The notes beneath the pieces were generated by a model. That model saw only the letters and a list, made by a program, of their open reading frames with translations, was not told the DNA's origin and ran no database searches. From an uncultured SAR116 cluster alpha proteobacterium (GTDB lineage Bacteria > Pseudomonadota > Alphaproteobacteria > Puniceispirillales > Marisalimonadaceae), in NCBI GenBank assembly GCA_902618025.1, contig CACMYY010000010.1, forward strand, positions 1-43,970: a DNA stretch of 43,970 nucleotides, written 5' to 3'. Shown here one piece after another: positions 1-9,875 of the stretch. The first letter of the stretch is position 1. Each line of letters starts with the position of its first letter. The position numbers and the translations under genes were made by a program.

Positions 1-1266
1 ATACCTGCAATGATAATTGGTATTACAGGTTCAGTCCTGGCTGCACCAGATGCTGAAACAGCATATATATTCAATTCCTTCTCTTTTCTAGTTCATGGTT
101 TTCTAGTTATGTTGATGGCTGCAGGCTTTTGTATGTTAGAAACAGGTTTAGTGAGAGCTAAAAATGCTGTAGTTCAGTGTGCAAAAAACATTGGTTTGTA
201 TTCAATTGCCGGTATTATGTTTGCGGTAGTGGGCTATAATCTTATGTATATGGACGTATCGGGTTATATAGGTTCATTTTCAATATGGAGCCCATCCGAC
301 GGTACAACTTTCGGTGGAGAAAAAGATGCTACTTATTCATCTAGTTCAGATTGGTGGTTCCAAATGGTTTTCTGTGCAACAGCTGCATCAATTGTTAGTG
401 GAGCAGTGGCTGAAAGAATTAAATTAAAAGCATTTTTTGTTTTTGTTGTTTTACTTTGTGGTTTTATCTACCCAATACAAGGATCATGGTCATGGGGTGG
501 AGGTTACTTAAGTGAAGCCGGTTTCCTAGATTTTGCTGGATCTTCTATAGTACATGGTGTAGGTGGTTGGGCAGCTCTTACTGGCGCAATAATATTAGGT
601 GCAAGAAAAGGTAAATACTCGGACGATGGAAGTGTAAATCCTATGCCGGGCTCGAACTTACCTTTAGCCACATTAGGTACTTTTATACTTTGGTTTGGTT
701 GGTTTGGTTTTAATGGTGGTTCTCAATTAGCTATGGGATCTGGTGCAGATGTTACAGCAATATCAAACATCTATATCAATACAAACCTTGCAGCAGCCGG
801 TGGTGTAGTTGTAGCACTTATTCTAACAATGTTATTTTATAAGAAAACAGACTTAACAATGGCATTAAATGGTGCACTAGGTGGATTGGTTGCTATTACA
901 GCCGAACCACTTGCTCCATCTCCAATGCTAGCTATTTTTATAGGTGCTGTTGGTGGGTTAATTGTTGTACTTACCATACCAATGCTTGACAAATTTAAGA
1001 TTGATGATGTAGTGGGAGCGATTCCTGTTCATCTTTTTGCAGGTATTTGGGGGACTATCGCTGTAATTTTCTCAAACTCAGATGCCACAATTGGTGCACA
1101 GCTTTACGGTATATTTGCAATAGGTGCTTTTACAATTATTGCATCTGCAATCGTCTGGTATATTATAAAACTTACTATTGGCATTAGAGTTACTGCTGAA
1201 GAAGAACTGGAAGGTGTTGACTTAGCTGAAATTGGCATGGAAGCTTATCCAGATTTTAAAAAATAA
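1..1266 (+). CDS. amt: Ammonium transporter (Amt/MEP/Rh family), 5' truncated
   Basis: Inner-membrane channel that takes up ammonium. The frame is open back to base 1, and the first ATG (base 10) lies inside what looks like the end of a signal peptide (SVLA followed by APDAETAY), so the true start is probably upstream of the window. Numbering from that ATG, the family's twin pore histidines are visible: H182 in SSIVHGVGGW and H341 in IPVHLFAGIWG. About eleven hydrophobic segments follow the signal, with the family motifs MLETGLVRAKN near residue 42 and WFGWFGFNGG in the middle. The gene converges on glutamate dehydrogenase, so uptake and ammonium metabolism sit side by side. Often a P-II gene (glnK) accompanies amt; it would have to lie to the left. 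The identification is very secure, the 5' end is not. Confidence 0.95.
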   Translation: MPAMIIGITGSVLAAPDAETAYIFNSFSFLVHGFLVMLMAAGFCMLETGLVRAKNAVVQCAKNIGLYSIAGIMFAVVGYNLMYMDVSGYIGSFSIWSPSDGTTFGGEKDATYSSSSDWWFQMVFCATAASIVSGAVAERIKLKAFFVFVVLLCGFIYPIQGSWSWGGGYLSEAGFLDFAGSSIVHGVGGWAALTGAIILGARKGKYSDDGSVNPMPGSNLPLATLGTFILWFGWFGFNGGSQLAMGSGADVTAISNIYINTNLAAAGGVVVALILTMLFYKKTDLTMALNGALGGLVAITAEPLAPSPMLAIFIGAVGGLIVVLTIPMLDKFKIDDVVGAIPVHLFAGIWGTIAVIFSNSDATIGAQLYGIFAIGAFTIIASAIVWYIIKLTIGIRVTAEEELEGVDLAEIGMEAYPDFKK

Positions 1267-1282
1267 AATATCTAACAAAATT

Positions 1283-1309
1283 AAAAAGGGGTGCTTTGCT
1301 CCCCTTTTT
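1283..1309. terminator. Bidirectional rho-independent terminator
   Basis: A 9-bp perfect stem (AAAAAGGGG at 1283-1291 pairing with CCCCTTTTT at 1301-1309) closes a 9-nt loop. The A-run and T-run make it work in both directions, ending amt on the plus strand and glutamate dehydrogenase on the minus strand. It overlaps the last codon of the dehydrogenase gene by two bases. Confidence 0.9.
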
Positions 1310-2729
1310 ATATCCCAAGAGAATTATAACTTTGAGCTATTCTTTTAACTGCCACAATCAAAGCAGCCGTCCTTAAATCTGGTACCTCACTGTATTTGTT
1401 CCAAACATCACTAATTACTTTATATGTTTCCAACATTGTATCTTCTAAACCAGATCGAACTAAATCTATTTCTGATGATCCTTCAATAGACTTCAACTTA
1501 AAATCAGCGGGAAACGTTTTTCCTGTCATATTTTCAATTCCTTCGATTAAATTAGAGACCTGATTTTCTTGTGCTCTTCTTTGTAATCTTCCAAGTCTAA
1601 TTCTACTTAAATTCTTGATCCATTCAAAATAACTAACAGTAACACCGCCAGCATTAGCATATAGGTCTGGTATAATTACTACACCATTTCTGTTAAGTAT
1701 TTCATCAGCACCTGCTGAAACAGGACCATTTGCTGCTTCTACAATAAGTTTGGCTTTTATTCTATCTGCATTTGTTTCATCTATAACAAGCTCCATTGCT
1801 GCTGGTATTAAAATATCAGTTTCTTCTTCTAAAATCTCAGAACCACTTTCAATAAAACCTTTGAAACCTTTTATAGTACCTTTGGCAATAATGTGATTCT
1901 TTAAAGATGATACGTCTATCCCATTTTTGTCTACAATTGTGCCATCCCGTTCTATAACATGAGTAATTATTGCTCCATCTTCCATAGATAAAAAATAAGC
2001 CGCATAGTAACCTACGTTTCCAAGACCTTGCACTATTATTCTTTTTCCTTTTAATCCTGAAGTTAAACCAGTTTTTTTTACATCTTTTTCATTTTGGAAA
2101 AATGCTTTAAGAGCCAGTTTGACACCTCTTCCAGTTGCTTCAGTCCTACCAGAAATTCCACCTTTGTTTACCGGTTTACCAGTAACACATGCCCAAGCGT
2201 TTAAGTCTGTTGGGTTAAGTCGACGATATTCATCAGCCATCCATGCCATTTCTCGTTCTCCAGTCCCAACATCTGGGGCTGGAACATTTTGAGATGGATG
2301 TATTAAATCTCTTTTTGCTAGTTCTTGAGTAAAACGTCTCGTAATTCTTTCTAACTCCTCTGGTTTCCACTCTTTTATGTCAATTAAAAGTCCACCTTTT
2401 GAACCTCCAAAGGGAACCTCTACCAAAGCACATTTATATGTCATCAATGCAGCTAAGGCCTCTACTTCTTCTTGGTTTACAGCCAAATCATATCTTATTC
2501 CACCTTTAACGGGTTCAAAATGATCAGAGTGAACTGAACGATAACCAACAAACGTAAATACTGTACCCCTTAGCCTCACACCAAATCGAACTACATATGT
2601 TGCATTTGTCATCATAATTTGATTTGACAAATCTTCTGAGAGTGTTTCACTTCCATAAATTTTTTGAATATATTGAGTTGCTTTTTTGAAATTAATTTCA
2701 ATAGAATTTAAAAATGCGTCGCTTGCCAT
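1308..2729 (-). CDS. gdhA: Glu/Leu/Phe/Val dehydrogenase, probably glutamate dehydrogenase
   Basis: Cytoplasmic NAD(P)-dependent oxidative deamination of glutamate to 2-oxoglutarate and ammonium, or the reverse. The N-terminal dimerisation/substrate domain carries the catalytic-lysine motif VPFGGSKGG and the conserved block APDVGTGEREMAWM. The C-terminal Rossmann domain has GRGV followed by GLGNVGYYAA. The frame could begin at a GTG at 2777, but the ATG at 2729 gives the usual MASDAFLNS-type start and has AAGGA upstream, so it is preferred (473 aa, normal for the family). It lies convergent to amt, which fits ammonium assimilation, although glutamate catabolism feeding the amino-acid-degrading operons nearby is equally possible. 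Cofactor preference cannot be read with confidence. Confidence 0.93.
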   Translation of the reverse strand: MASDAFLNSIEINFKKATQYIQKIYGSETLSEDLSNQIMMTNATYVVRFGVRLRGTVFTFVGYRSVHSDHFEPVKGGIRYDLAVNQEEVEALAALMTYKCALVEVPFGGSKGGLLIDIKEWKPEELERITRRFTQELAKRDLIHPSQNVPAPDVGTGEREMAWMADEYRRLNPTDLNAWACVTGKPVNKGGISGRTEATGRGVKLALKAFFQNEKDVKKTGLTSGLKGKRIIVQGLGNVGYYAAYFLSMEDGAIITHVIERDGTIVDKNGIDVSSLKNHIIAKGTIKGFKGFIESGSEILEEETDILIPAAMELVIDETNADRIKAKLIVEAANGPVSAGADEILNRNGVVIIPDLYANAGGVTVSYFEWIKNLSRIRLGRLQRRAQENQVSNLIEGIENMTGKTFPADFKLKSIEGSSEIDLVRSGLEDTMLETYKVISDVWNKYSEVPDLRTAALIVAVKRIAQSYNSLGI

Positions 2730-2927
2730 TATTCTTTCAATCCTTGTAAAATTGCCCCCTAATAGAATTTCAAACACTTAACGATTCTTAATAAATAACA
2801 CTTGCACAAAAAATAAAAAGTGAAAAGGAGTATATAATGTCTATTTAAAACTTGAAAAAATTTATATTTAATTCATCTTAGAAACAAATTAACAAAGAAA
2901 TCACTATTTCAATTTAATAGGTTTAAA

Positions 2928-3383
2928 ATGTTCTCAAATCTTAAAACTGCTTTTCGAAATATAACTTCAAAAGACAAAAAACAAGATGAGTATGAAGGAG
3001 AAGACATACAGGCTGTCATAATTTTGCTAATAGAGGCATGTCAAATTGATGGAGATACTGGTAAAACTGAACTTAAGTATATAAAGAAATTATTAGTTAA
3101 TAAATTCAGTTTTACTCCTGATCAAGCTGAAAAAAATTTACTTGATGCTCTTGATAAAAGTGATGAAAGAATCGAAATCTTCTCTCAAATAAAAATTATT
3201 TTAAATGAAATGGATCATGAAGAAAGAATTGATGTTATTGAAATGATGTGGGGTGTAATTCTTTCGGACGGTATAGTTGATGACTTTGAAGCTAATTTAA
3301 TGAGACGCATGAATGGATTACTTTATGTGTCAGGGGCAGAAAGTGCCTTAGCAAAACAAAGGGCTTTAAGTCAAACTAAATAG
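2928..3383 (+). CDS. TerB-like (tellurite resistance TerB family) protein
   Basis: A 151-aa soluble, mostly helical acidic protein. It has two matching halves, each with an acidic helix-turn motif: IEACQIDGDTGKTE near residue 36 and WGVILSDGIVDDFEANLMRR near residue 105. This is the pattern of the TerB/DjlA-N family, where the acidic clusters are thought to bind metal. The biochemical role of stand-alone TerB proteins is unsettled and nothing here points to tellurite. It sits 35 bp upstream of the liu operon on the same strand and could be its first gene. The SD is weak (TAGGT). Family placement is good, function unknown. Confidence 0.8.
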   Translation: MFSNLKTAFRNITSKDKKQDEYEGEDIQAVIILLIEACQIDGDTGKTELKYIKKLLVNKFSFTPDQAEKNLLDALDKSDERIEIFSQIKIILNEMDHEERIDVIEMMWGVILSDGIVDDFEANLMRRMNGLLYVSGAESALAKQRALSQTK

Positions 3384-3418
3384 ATTTGAATAAGTAGATT
3401 TTAAGGGGCTGCAACTTT

Positions 3419-4585
3419 ATGTTTTTTCATTCAATGAATTTTTCAATCGGCAAAGATAATGAAGCTTTAAGAGAAACAGTTTATAAATTTGCACAAAGAG
3501 AAATAGCTCCTATTGCTAATAAAATAGATAAAGAAAACTCCTTTCCAAATCAACTATGGACAAAACTTGGTGAATTAGGACTTTTAGGCATTACAGCTGA
3601 TTCAAAGTATGGTGGCAGTGAAATGAGTTACTTGGCTCACTGCATAGCTATGGAAGAAATAAGTAGAGCAAGTGCTTCTGTTGGCCTGTCTTATGGAGCC
3701 TTTTCTAATTTATGTGTTAACCAAATAAATAGAAATGGTAGCGAAGAACAAAAAGAAAAATATTTGCCAAGCTTGTGCAAGGGTGAAAAAATTGGCGCTC
3801 TTGCAATGAGTGAAACAGGATCTGGGTCAGACGTTGTTTCTATGAAGCTCCACGCTGAAAAACAAGGAAATAATACTTATTTATTAAATGGCTCAAAAAT
3901 GTGGATTACTAATGGACCTGACGCAGATACCTTAGTTGTATATGCTAAAACAGACCCTAAAGGGGGCTCAAAAGGAATCACAGCATTTATAATTGAAAAA
4001 ACAATGACAGGATTTTCTACTGGCAAAAAAATAGATAAATTAGGGATGAGAGGATCAAATACGGCAGAGCTTATTTTTGAAAATTGCCCTGTCCCAGAAG
4101 AAAATATTCTAGGTGAAGAGGGAAAAGGAGCTTCTATTTTAATGAGCGGACTGGACTACGAAAGGGTTGTTCTTGCGGCAGGCCCTTTGGGTATAATGGC
4201 AGCTGCAATGGATACTGTTGTCCCTTATATTCATGAAAGAAAACAGTTTGGAAAATCAGTTGGTGAGTTTCAAATCATGCAAGGTAAAATAGCCGACATG
4301 TATACCACTATGAATGCATGTAGGTCTTATGTTTACGAAGTAGCGAAAGCTTGTGACAGAGGGGAAACAACTAGAAAAGATGCTGCGGGTTGTATTTTAT
4401 ATGCAGCAGAAAAAGCAACTCAATTATCCTTAGAAGCAATACAAGCATTAGGTGGTAATGGATACACTAACGATTTTCCTGTAGCCAGACTTCTTAGAGA
4501 TGCAAAGTTATATGAAATTGGAGCTGGAACTTCTGAAATAAGAAGAATGTTGATTGGTAGAGAGCTGTTTTTGGAAACATCATAA
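3419..4585 (+). CDS. liuA: Isovaleryl-CoA dehydrogenase
   Basis: FAD enzyme that oxidises isovaleryl-CoA to 3-methylcrotonyl-CoA, passing electrons to ETF. At 388 aa it is full length. The catalytic glutamate lies in the helix-G position typical of this subfamily, E248 in GLDYERVVL. The C-terminal motif is [12 protein letters not shown], with glycine where most acyl-CoA dehydrogenases carry the catalytic Glu, exactly as in isovaleryl-CoA dehydrogenases. FAD-binding [10 protein letters not shown] and WITNGPDAD are present. An AAGGGG ribosome site lies about 11 bases before the chosen ATG; a second ATG follows five codons in. Its stop overlaps the liuB start (TAATG), so translation is coupled. 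First committed enzyme of the leucine operon. Confidence 0.95.
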   Translation: MFFHSMNFSIGKDNEALRETVYKFAQREIAPIANKIDKENSFPNQLWTKLGELGLLGITADSKYGGSEMSYLAHCIAMEEISRASASVGLSYGAFSNLCVNQINRNGSEEQKEKYLPSLCKGEKIGALAMSETGSGSDVVSMKLHAEKQGNNTYLLNGSKMWITNGPDADTLVVYAKTDPKGGSKGITAFIIEKTMTGFSTGKKIDKLGMRGSNTAELIFENCPVPEENILGEEGKGASILMSGLDYERVVLAAGPLGIMAAAMDTVVPYIHERKQFGKSVGEFQIMQGKIADMYTTMNACRSYVYEVAKACDRGETTRKDAAGCILYAAEKATQLSLEAIQALGGNGYTNDFPVARLLRDAKLYEIGAGTSEIRRMLIGRELFLETS

Positions 4586-6192
4586 TGACGATATTAAAAT
4601 CAAAAGTTAACTCTAAAGATATAAAATTTTTAAAAAACCAAAAACAACTTTCTGTTGATTATAAACTTACACATAAAGCAGTTGAGATTGCCATGAATGG
4701 TGGAGGAAAAAAATTGAATGACCGTCATCAAAAACGTGGCAAAATGCTACCAAGGCATAGAGTATCTAAGCTTTTAGATCCTGGAAGTGCTTTTTTAGAG
4801 GTAGGATTAACAGCTGGCTATAACATGTATAATAATGAGTGTCCTTCAGCTGGGATAATTACAGGAATTGGAAAAGTTCATAACCGTGACGTTATGGTAA
4901 TTTGTAATGATTCAACTGTTAAAGGAGGTACATATTATCCAATAACAGTAAAAAAACATTTACGAGCACAAGAAATTGCTCTTGAAAACAATTTACCCTG
5001 TATTTATTTGGTAGATTCTGGTGGAGCAAATCTACCAAATCAAGATGAAGTTTTTGCGGACAAAGAACATTTTGGAAGAATTTTTTTCAATCAGGCAAAC
5101 ATGTCATCTAAAAAGATAGCTCAAATAGCGGTTGTTCTAGGGAGCTGCACCGCAGGTGGTGCGTATGTTCCTGCAATGTCTGATGAAACAATAATTGTAA
5201 AAAATCAAGGTACAATATTTTTAGCTGGACCACCATTAGTAAAAGCAGCAACTGGAGAAATTACTGACTCTGAAAGGCTTGGCGGAGGAGAAATTCATAC
5301 AAAAATATCAGGTGTAGCTGACTATCTTGCTGAAAATGATGAACATGCTCTGACTTTAGCTAGACAGTGTATTAAAAATTTAAATGTAAAAAATAAAATC
5401 TCTAGCAATATTTCATCTTTTGATGAACCTTTATATGACCAGAACGAACTTACTGGCATAGTTCCAGCGGATCCAAAAGAAACGTTTGACGTCAGAGAAA
5501 TTATTATGAGGATAGTAGATGGATCTGAGTTTGACGAATTTAAGAAAAACTTTGGTACAACTTTAGTTACTGGATTTGCAAAATTAAAAGGTGATTTGTG
5601 TGGAATTGTTGCAAATAACGGAGTTCTATTTTCAGACAGCTCATTGAAAGGTACTCACTTTATAGAACTATGCAGTCAAAGAAAAATACCTTTAATTTTT
5701 TTACAAAATATAACTGGTTTTATGGTAGGCGAAAAAGCTGAACATGGTGGAATAGCAAAAAATGGCGCCAAACTTGTAAACGCCGTAGCAACAACAAAAG
5801 TACCCAAAATAACATTATTAATTGGTGGTAGTTTTGGCGCTGGTAACTATGGAATGTGTGGGAGGGCCTTTGCTCCAAGATTTCTATGGACTTGGCCTTG
5901 CTCGAGAATTTCGGTAATGGGAGGTGAACAAGCAGCAAGTGTTTTAGCCTCTCTAAAAAAAAGAAACACTCTTAACAAAAAAGCTAAATGGAACAAAAGC
6001 ATCGAAAGCGCATTTAAAAAACCTATTCTAGAACAATTTCAAAATCAATCGCATCCCCTATATGCCTCTGCTAGATTATGGGATGATGGAATAATAGATC
6101 CAAAAAAATCAAGAGATATATTATCTGCCAGTCTTAAAATTTCTTTAAATAAAGAAATTGAAGATACTAATTTTGGTATTTTTAGAATGTAA
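4585..6192 (+). CDS. liuB: 3-Methylcrotonyl-CoA carboxylase, beta (carboxyltransferase) subunit
   Basis: Transfers CO2 from carboxybiotin to 3-methylcrotonyl-CoA, giving 3-methylglutaconyl-CoA, in complex with the LiuD subunit. The 535 aa form two crotonase-fold carboxyltransferase domains. Oxyanion-hole glycine motifs are seen in each: [13 protein letters not shown] in the N-half and [16 protein letters not shown] in the C-half. The stretch FLWTWP followed by MGGEQAA is typical of MCC/GCC beta subunits and separates them from propionyl-CoA carboxylase. The start codon overlaps the liuA stop by one base, and liuD follows after 8 bp. The acyl-CoA specificity is taken mainly from the operon. 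Confidence 0.95.
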   Translation: MTILKSKVNSKDIKFLKNQKQLSVDYKLTHKAVEIAMNGGGKKLNDRHQKRGKMLPRHRVSKLLDPGSAFLEVGLTAGYNMYNNECPSAGIITGIGKVHNRDVMVICNDSTVKGGTYYPITVKKHLRAQEIALENNLPCIYLVDSGGANLPNQDEVFADKEHFGRIFFNQANMSSKKIAQIAVVLGSCTAGGAYVPAMSDETIIVKNQGTIFLAGPPLVKAATGEITDSERLGGGEIHTKISGVADYLAENDEHALTLARQCIKNLNVKNKISSNISSFDEPLYDQNELTGIVPADPKETFDVREIIMRIVDGSEFDEFKKNFGTTLVTGFAKLKGDLCGIVANNGVLFSDSSLKGTHFIELCSQRKIPLIFLQNITGFMVGEKAEHGGIAKNGAKLVNAVATTKVPKITLLIGGSFGAGNYGMCGRAFAPRFLWTWPCSRISVMGGEQAASVLASLKKRNTLNKKAKWNKSIESAFKKPILEQFQNQSHPLYASARLWDDGIIDPKKSRDILSASLKISLNKEIEDTNFGIFRM

Positions 6193-6200
6193 CCAGTAAA

Positions 6201-8207
6201 ATGATACTTAAAAAAAAAATAAAAAAATTATTAATTGCTAACCGTGGTGAAATTGCATGTAAAATAATTAAATGTGCAAAAAATCTTGATATACCAACAG
6301 TTGCTATATATTCAAATGAAGATGCTGATAGTTTACATACCCAACTTGCTGACGAAGCTGTAAACATTCCTGGTTCTTTAGTTTCAGAAACATACATGAA
6401 TGGACCTGCGATAATTAGTATATGTAAAAAATATAAAGCTAACGCAATTCACCCAGGATATGGATTGTTATCTGAAAATTCAAAATTTGTTAAAAGTATT
6501 GAAAAAAATAAGTTAATTTTTATAGGCCCTAAAAGCACAATTATTAAAAATATGGGAGAAAAAGATAAAGCAAAGCTTATAATGGAGGAAGCAGGTGTTC
6601 CAGTTATTCCAGGATATCATGGTGACAATCAAGATAAGGATTTCCTCAAAAAAAAAGCCAATGAAATCGGTTATCCAGTTCTTATAAAAGCAAGATCTGG
6701 CGGAGGCGGAAGAGGCATGAGAGTTGTGCAAAATAAAGAGAATTTTTTTTCTGCTTTAGAAGAGGCTTCAAGTGAAGCTTCAACAAATTTTAATGATAAA
6801 AATATTTTAATTGAAAAATATATAACCAAAGCTCGTCATATTGAAGTGCAGATTTTTTCTGATCAGCACGGAAATGTAGTACATTTTTTTGATCGAGATT
6901 GCACTTTACAAAGAAGGCAACAAAAAATTCTTGAAGAAGCACCTTCACCAAAACTTAGTGCAGATATTCGCAAATTTTTATGTAACTTAGCTATAAACGC
7001 TTTGAAGTCTTTGGACTATCAAGGCGCTGGTACGATAGAATTTATTGCAGACATTACTAATGGACTAAATAAAAATAAAATCTATTTTATGGAAATGAAT
7101 ACGAGAATTCAAGTTGAGCATCCAGTTACAGAGAGAATTACATCAACTAATCTTATTGAATGGCAGTTACATATAGCTAATGGCCTATCACTTCCTAAGT
7201 CACAAAATGAAATATATTTAAATGGTTGGTCTTTAGAAGCTAGACTTTACGCTGAGGACATAAATAAAAACTTTCTTCCACAAAGTGGTTGTCTATATCA
7301 TTTAAAATTTCCAAAAAATTCTGATCATCCCAATTGTATTATAGATACGGGTAATAAAAAAGGAGATTTTATAAGCCCTTATTATGATCCAATGATTGCA
7401 AAAATAATTTCACATGGCAAAAACAGAAATGAAGCAATAAATCATCTCAGAAATTGTTTATTTGATATAGAAGTTGCAGGTATAACAACTAATTTAAACT
7501 TATTAAAAAAATTATTAAAAAATAAACACTTTAGAGAAGGGGATATTTACACAAAGTTAGTAGAAAACAACATTGAACAATTTATTGATAAAGAGATTGA
7601 ACCTCAACTTAAAGCTTTAACATCATTAATAATTTTTAATAATCTGACACCTTCACAACAAAATTATTGGTATAATTGGAAACCAACTACTTATCCAATA
7701 AATATAACTTTAGGTCAGAAAGTAACTTCTTTTTGCATTACTAAGACTAGTAATAAAAATTTTGAAGTTGCATTTGATAATCAAGATTTTTATTTCTCTT
7801 CTGTTTCGTTTCACGACTCAACTTTGAAAGCGAAGACAAAAAACAAAAACTTTGAAGTAAAGTTTTATGTTTTTAAAGATAAATCAACAGGTAGTAAAAT
7901 TTTTACCATTTTTAGTGATGAAAATACATTTGATGCTGTCTTGAAGAATTCTTTAACTCAAGATTCAGTTGAAAATAGTAAATTTGAAGATAGTATTATT
8001 GCTCCTATGCATGGAATAATAAAAATTAATAATTTAAAAATAAAAAACAGGGTTAAAAAGGGCGATGTATTGTTGAAATTAGAAGCTATGAAAATGGAGT
8101 ATTCCTTAATTGCCCCACGAGACGGAATCATTAAAGAGATTTTTTGTAAAAATGGTGAACAGGTCACTGAAAATTCCAAACTCTTAAATTTAGAAAAAAT
8201 AAAATAA
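6201..8207 (+). CDS. liuD: 3-Methylcrotonyl-CoA carboxylase, alpha (biotin carboxylase/BCCP) subunit
   Basis: ATP-dependent carboxylation of its own biotin, then delivery to LiuB. The domains in order are a biotin carboxylase N-lobe (IANRGEIACKI at residues 12-22), an ATP-grasp domain with the glycine-rich loop KARSGGGGRGMRVV, the catalytic strand EMNTRIQVEHPVTE, a poorly conserved linker, and a C-terminal biotinyl domain. The biotin-accepting lysine is K631 in EAMKME. At 668 aa it matches MCC alpha subunits. The linker (about residues 470-590) is unusually rich in Asn, Lys and Phe, reflecting the genome's AT bias. Confidence 0.95.
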   Translation: MILKKKIKKLLIANRGEIACKIIKCAKNLDIPTVAIYSNEDADSLHTQLADEAVNIPGSLVSETYMNGPAIISICKKYKANAIHPGYGLLSENSKFVKSIEKNKLIFIGPKSTIIKNMGEKDKAKLIMEEAGVPVIPGYHGDNQDKDFLKKKANEIGYPVLIKARSGGGGRGMRVVQNKENFFSALEEASSEASTNFNDKNILIEKYITKARHIEVQIFSDQHGNVVHFFDRDCTLQRRQQKILEEAPSPKLSADIRKFLCNLAINALKSLDYQGAGTIEFIADITNGLNKNKIYFMEMNTRIQVEHPVTERITSTNLIEWQLHIANGLSLPKSQNEIYLNGWSLEARLYAEDINKNFLPQSGCLYHLKFPKNSDHPNCIIDTGNKKGDFISPYYDPMIAKIISHGKNRNEAINHLRNCLFDIEVAGITTNLNLLKKLLKNKHFREGDIYTKLVENNIEQFIDKEIEPQLKALTSLIIFNNLTPSQQNYWYNWKPTTYPINITLGQKVTSFCITKTSNKNFEVAFDNQDFYFSSVSFHDSTLKAKTKNKNFEVKFYVFKDKSTGSKIFTIFSDENTFDAVLKNSLTQDSVENSKFEDSIIAPMHGIIKINNLKIKNRVKKGDVLLKLEAMKMEYSLIAPRDGIIKEIFCKNGEQVTENSKLLNLEKIK

Positions 8208-8218
8208 TAGGTACTTAT

Positions 8219-9073
8219 TTGAGAAATTTAGTAAATATTTTTGAAATGAGCCCTAGAGACGGGCTTCAAAATGAAAAAAAATTTATTTCAACTGATGAAA
8301 AAGTTTTTTTAATTGACCAACTATCTCAATGTGGTTTTAATAAGATAGAGACATCTAGTTTTGTGAGTCACAAATGGGTTCCTCAACTAGCTGATGCAGC
8401 AGAAGTTTTTAGTAGAATTAATAGAAATAAAAACACGAAATACACTGCATTAACACCCAATGAAAGAGGTTTTAATGATGCCTTAAATGCAAATGTCGAT
8501 GAAGTAGCAATTTTTACGGCAGCATCTGAGACATTTTGCAAAAAAAATACTAACTGCGACATTGAAACTAGTCTCAAACGATTTATTCCAATAACTGAAA
8601 AAGCTTCGAAATTAAATATACCTGTAAGAGGTTACATTAGTTGCGCAACTCACTGCCCTTATGAGAATGTTGTCAATCCTAAAATAGTAGGTCAAATTGC
8701 AAAAGATTTGTTTAAAATGGGATGCTACGAAATTTCACTTGGTGATACGACCGGCAAAGGAACACCGGAACAAACACTAGAGGTAGTAAAAGAGTGCTTA
8801 AAATATTTATCAGCAGATACATTAGCTGGCCATTTTCATGATACTTATCAAAATGCGCTTGATAACATTAATGTCTGCTTAGAAAATGGTATAAATACGT
8901 TTGACTCATCCGTAGGGGGATTAGGTGGCTGTCCATATTCACCAGGAGCAAAAGGAAATGTAGCAACCGAAAAAGTTAACAAATTACTATTATCTAAAGG
9001 TTATGAAACGAACCTTGATAGAGATAAATTAAAAGAATGTAGTGTGATTGCTCAGAAATTAATCTTAAACTGA
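8219..9073 (+). CDS. liuE: Hydroxymethylglutaryl-CoA lyase
   Basis: Cleaves HMG-CoA to acetoacetate and acetyl-CoA, the last step of leucine breakdown. It is a TIM-barrel member of the HMGL-like family. The start of the barrel has MSPRDGLQNE (catalytic Arg and metal-binding Asp), the metal-ligand motif HFHD lies near residue 203, and the catalytic-cysteine loop is GGLGGCPYSPGAKGN. The start is a TTG at 8219 with AATAGGT just upstream; no ATG in frame keeps the conserved N-terminal strand intact. It is 284 aa, slightly short but complete for bacterial LiuE. It follows liuD by 11 bp and precedes liuC by 4 bp. Confidence 0.94.
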   Translation: MRNLVNIFEMSPRDGLQNEKKFISTDEKVFLIDQLSQCGFNKIETSSFVSHKWVPQLADAAEVFSRINRNKNTKYTALTPNERGFNDALNANVDEVAIFTAASETFCKKNTNCDIETSLKRFIPITEKASKLNIPVRGYISCATHCPYENVVNPKIVGQIAKDLFKMGCYEISLGDTTGKGTPEQTLEVVKECLKYLSADTLAGHFHDTYQNALDNINVCLENGINTFDSSVGGLGGCPYSPGAKGNVATEKVNKLLLSKGYETNLDRDKLKECSVIAQKLILN

Positions 9074-9077
9074 AACC

Positions 9078-9875
9078 ATGACTGAAATTAAAAAAAATTC
9101 GATAATATTACAGAACAAGGGCGGAGTATCTCATATTATTTTAAATCAACCTGATAAACACAATGCTTTATCACCAACAATGATTGAAGAATTAAGTGAT
9201 GCTTTTGAAAATCTATCAAAAGATGAAAATACTCGAGTGTTAATTTTGTCAGCCAACGGAAAATCTTTTTGTGCTGGAGGAGATTTAGATTGGATGAAAA
9301 AACAAATTTTTTCTGACAGATCAACTAGAATTAAAGAAGCTAAAAAATTAGCAATGCTTCTTTTTAAAATGTATAATTTTCCAAAACCTTTAATTGCAAA
9401 AGTTGAAGGAAATGCTTTTGGAGGCGGCATTGGGATTATATCTGTATGTGATATAGCAGTATGTTTAGATAACATAAAATTAGCACTTACAGAGGCAAAG
9501 CTCGGCTTAATTCCAGCAACAATCAGTCCATATGTGGTTTCGAAAATTGGATCGAGCAGTGCAATAGACATGTTTACCAGTGCCCGTACATTTTCTCCTC
9601 AAGAAGGACAAAAAATTGGTTTAATAAAATCTTTTACTACGAGTGATAGAATAGATGACACTGTAACAAACGAAATTTTACCCTTTTTAAAAAATGCGCC
9701 TGCTGCGTTATCTGCTTCAAAAAAACTAGTAAGAAATTTATCTGTAAAAATAGATGAAAATACAATTCGATTTACTGTTGAAGCTCTCGCAGATGTATGG
9801 GAAAATCCTGAGTCAATAGAAGGAATTAATGCTTTTTTTGAGAAGAGAAAACCAAATTGGTTAATGGAGAAGTAA
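9078..9875 (+). CDS. liuC: Methylglutaconyl-CoA hydratase (enoyl-CoA hydratase family)
   Basis: Hydrates 3-methylglutaconyl-CoA to HMG-CoA, filling the step between LiuBD and LiuE. Crotonase-fold protein of 265 aa with the oxyanion-hole motifs SFCAGGDLDWM near residue 70 and GNAFGGGIG near residue 112. The block LTEAKLGLIPATISPYVV is characteristic of LiuC/AUH-type hydratases rather than general FadB-type enzymes. It lies inside the liu operon, 4 bp after liuE, and its stop abuts the next gene. Specificity rests on both the motif and the context. Confidence 0.93.
   Translation: MTEIKKNSIILQNKGGVSHIILNQPDKHNALSPTMIEELSDAFENLSKDENTRVLILSANGKSFCAGGDLDWMKKQIFSDRSTRIKEAKKLAMLLFKMYNFPKPLIAKVEGNAFGGGIGIISVCDIAVCLDNIKLALTEAKLGLIPATISPYVVSKIGSSSAIDMFTSARTFSPQEGQKIGLIKSFTTSDRIDDTVTNEILPFLKNAPAALSASKKLVRNLSVKIDENTIRFTVEALADVWENPESIEGINAFFEKRKPNWLMEK

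Noticed and set aside
1308-2777. GTG start at 2777 for glutamate dehydrogenase
   Set aside because: No ribosome site precedes it and the extra 16 residues are not typical; the ATG at 2729 is better.
2802-2838. TTGCAC ... TATAAT as a promoter upstream of terB
   Set aside because: The spacer is 25 bp, too long for a sigma-70 promoter; only the -10-like part remains plausible.
5720-5938. Short antisense frame in liuB
   Set aside because: Overlaps the conserved carboxyltransferase glycine motifs and has no supporting signal.
9146-9571. 141-codon minus-strand frame opposite liuC
   Set aside because: It lies wholly antisense to a well-supported enzyme gene, has no ribosome site and its translation is a compositional mirror rich in Ser, Phe and Ile with no motif.
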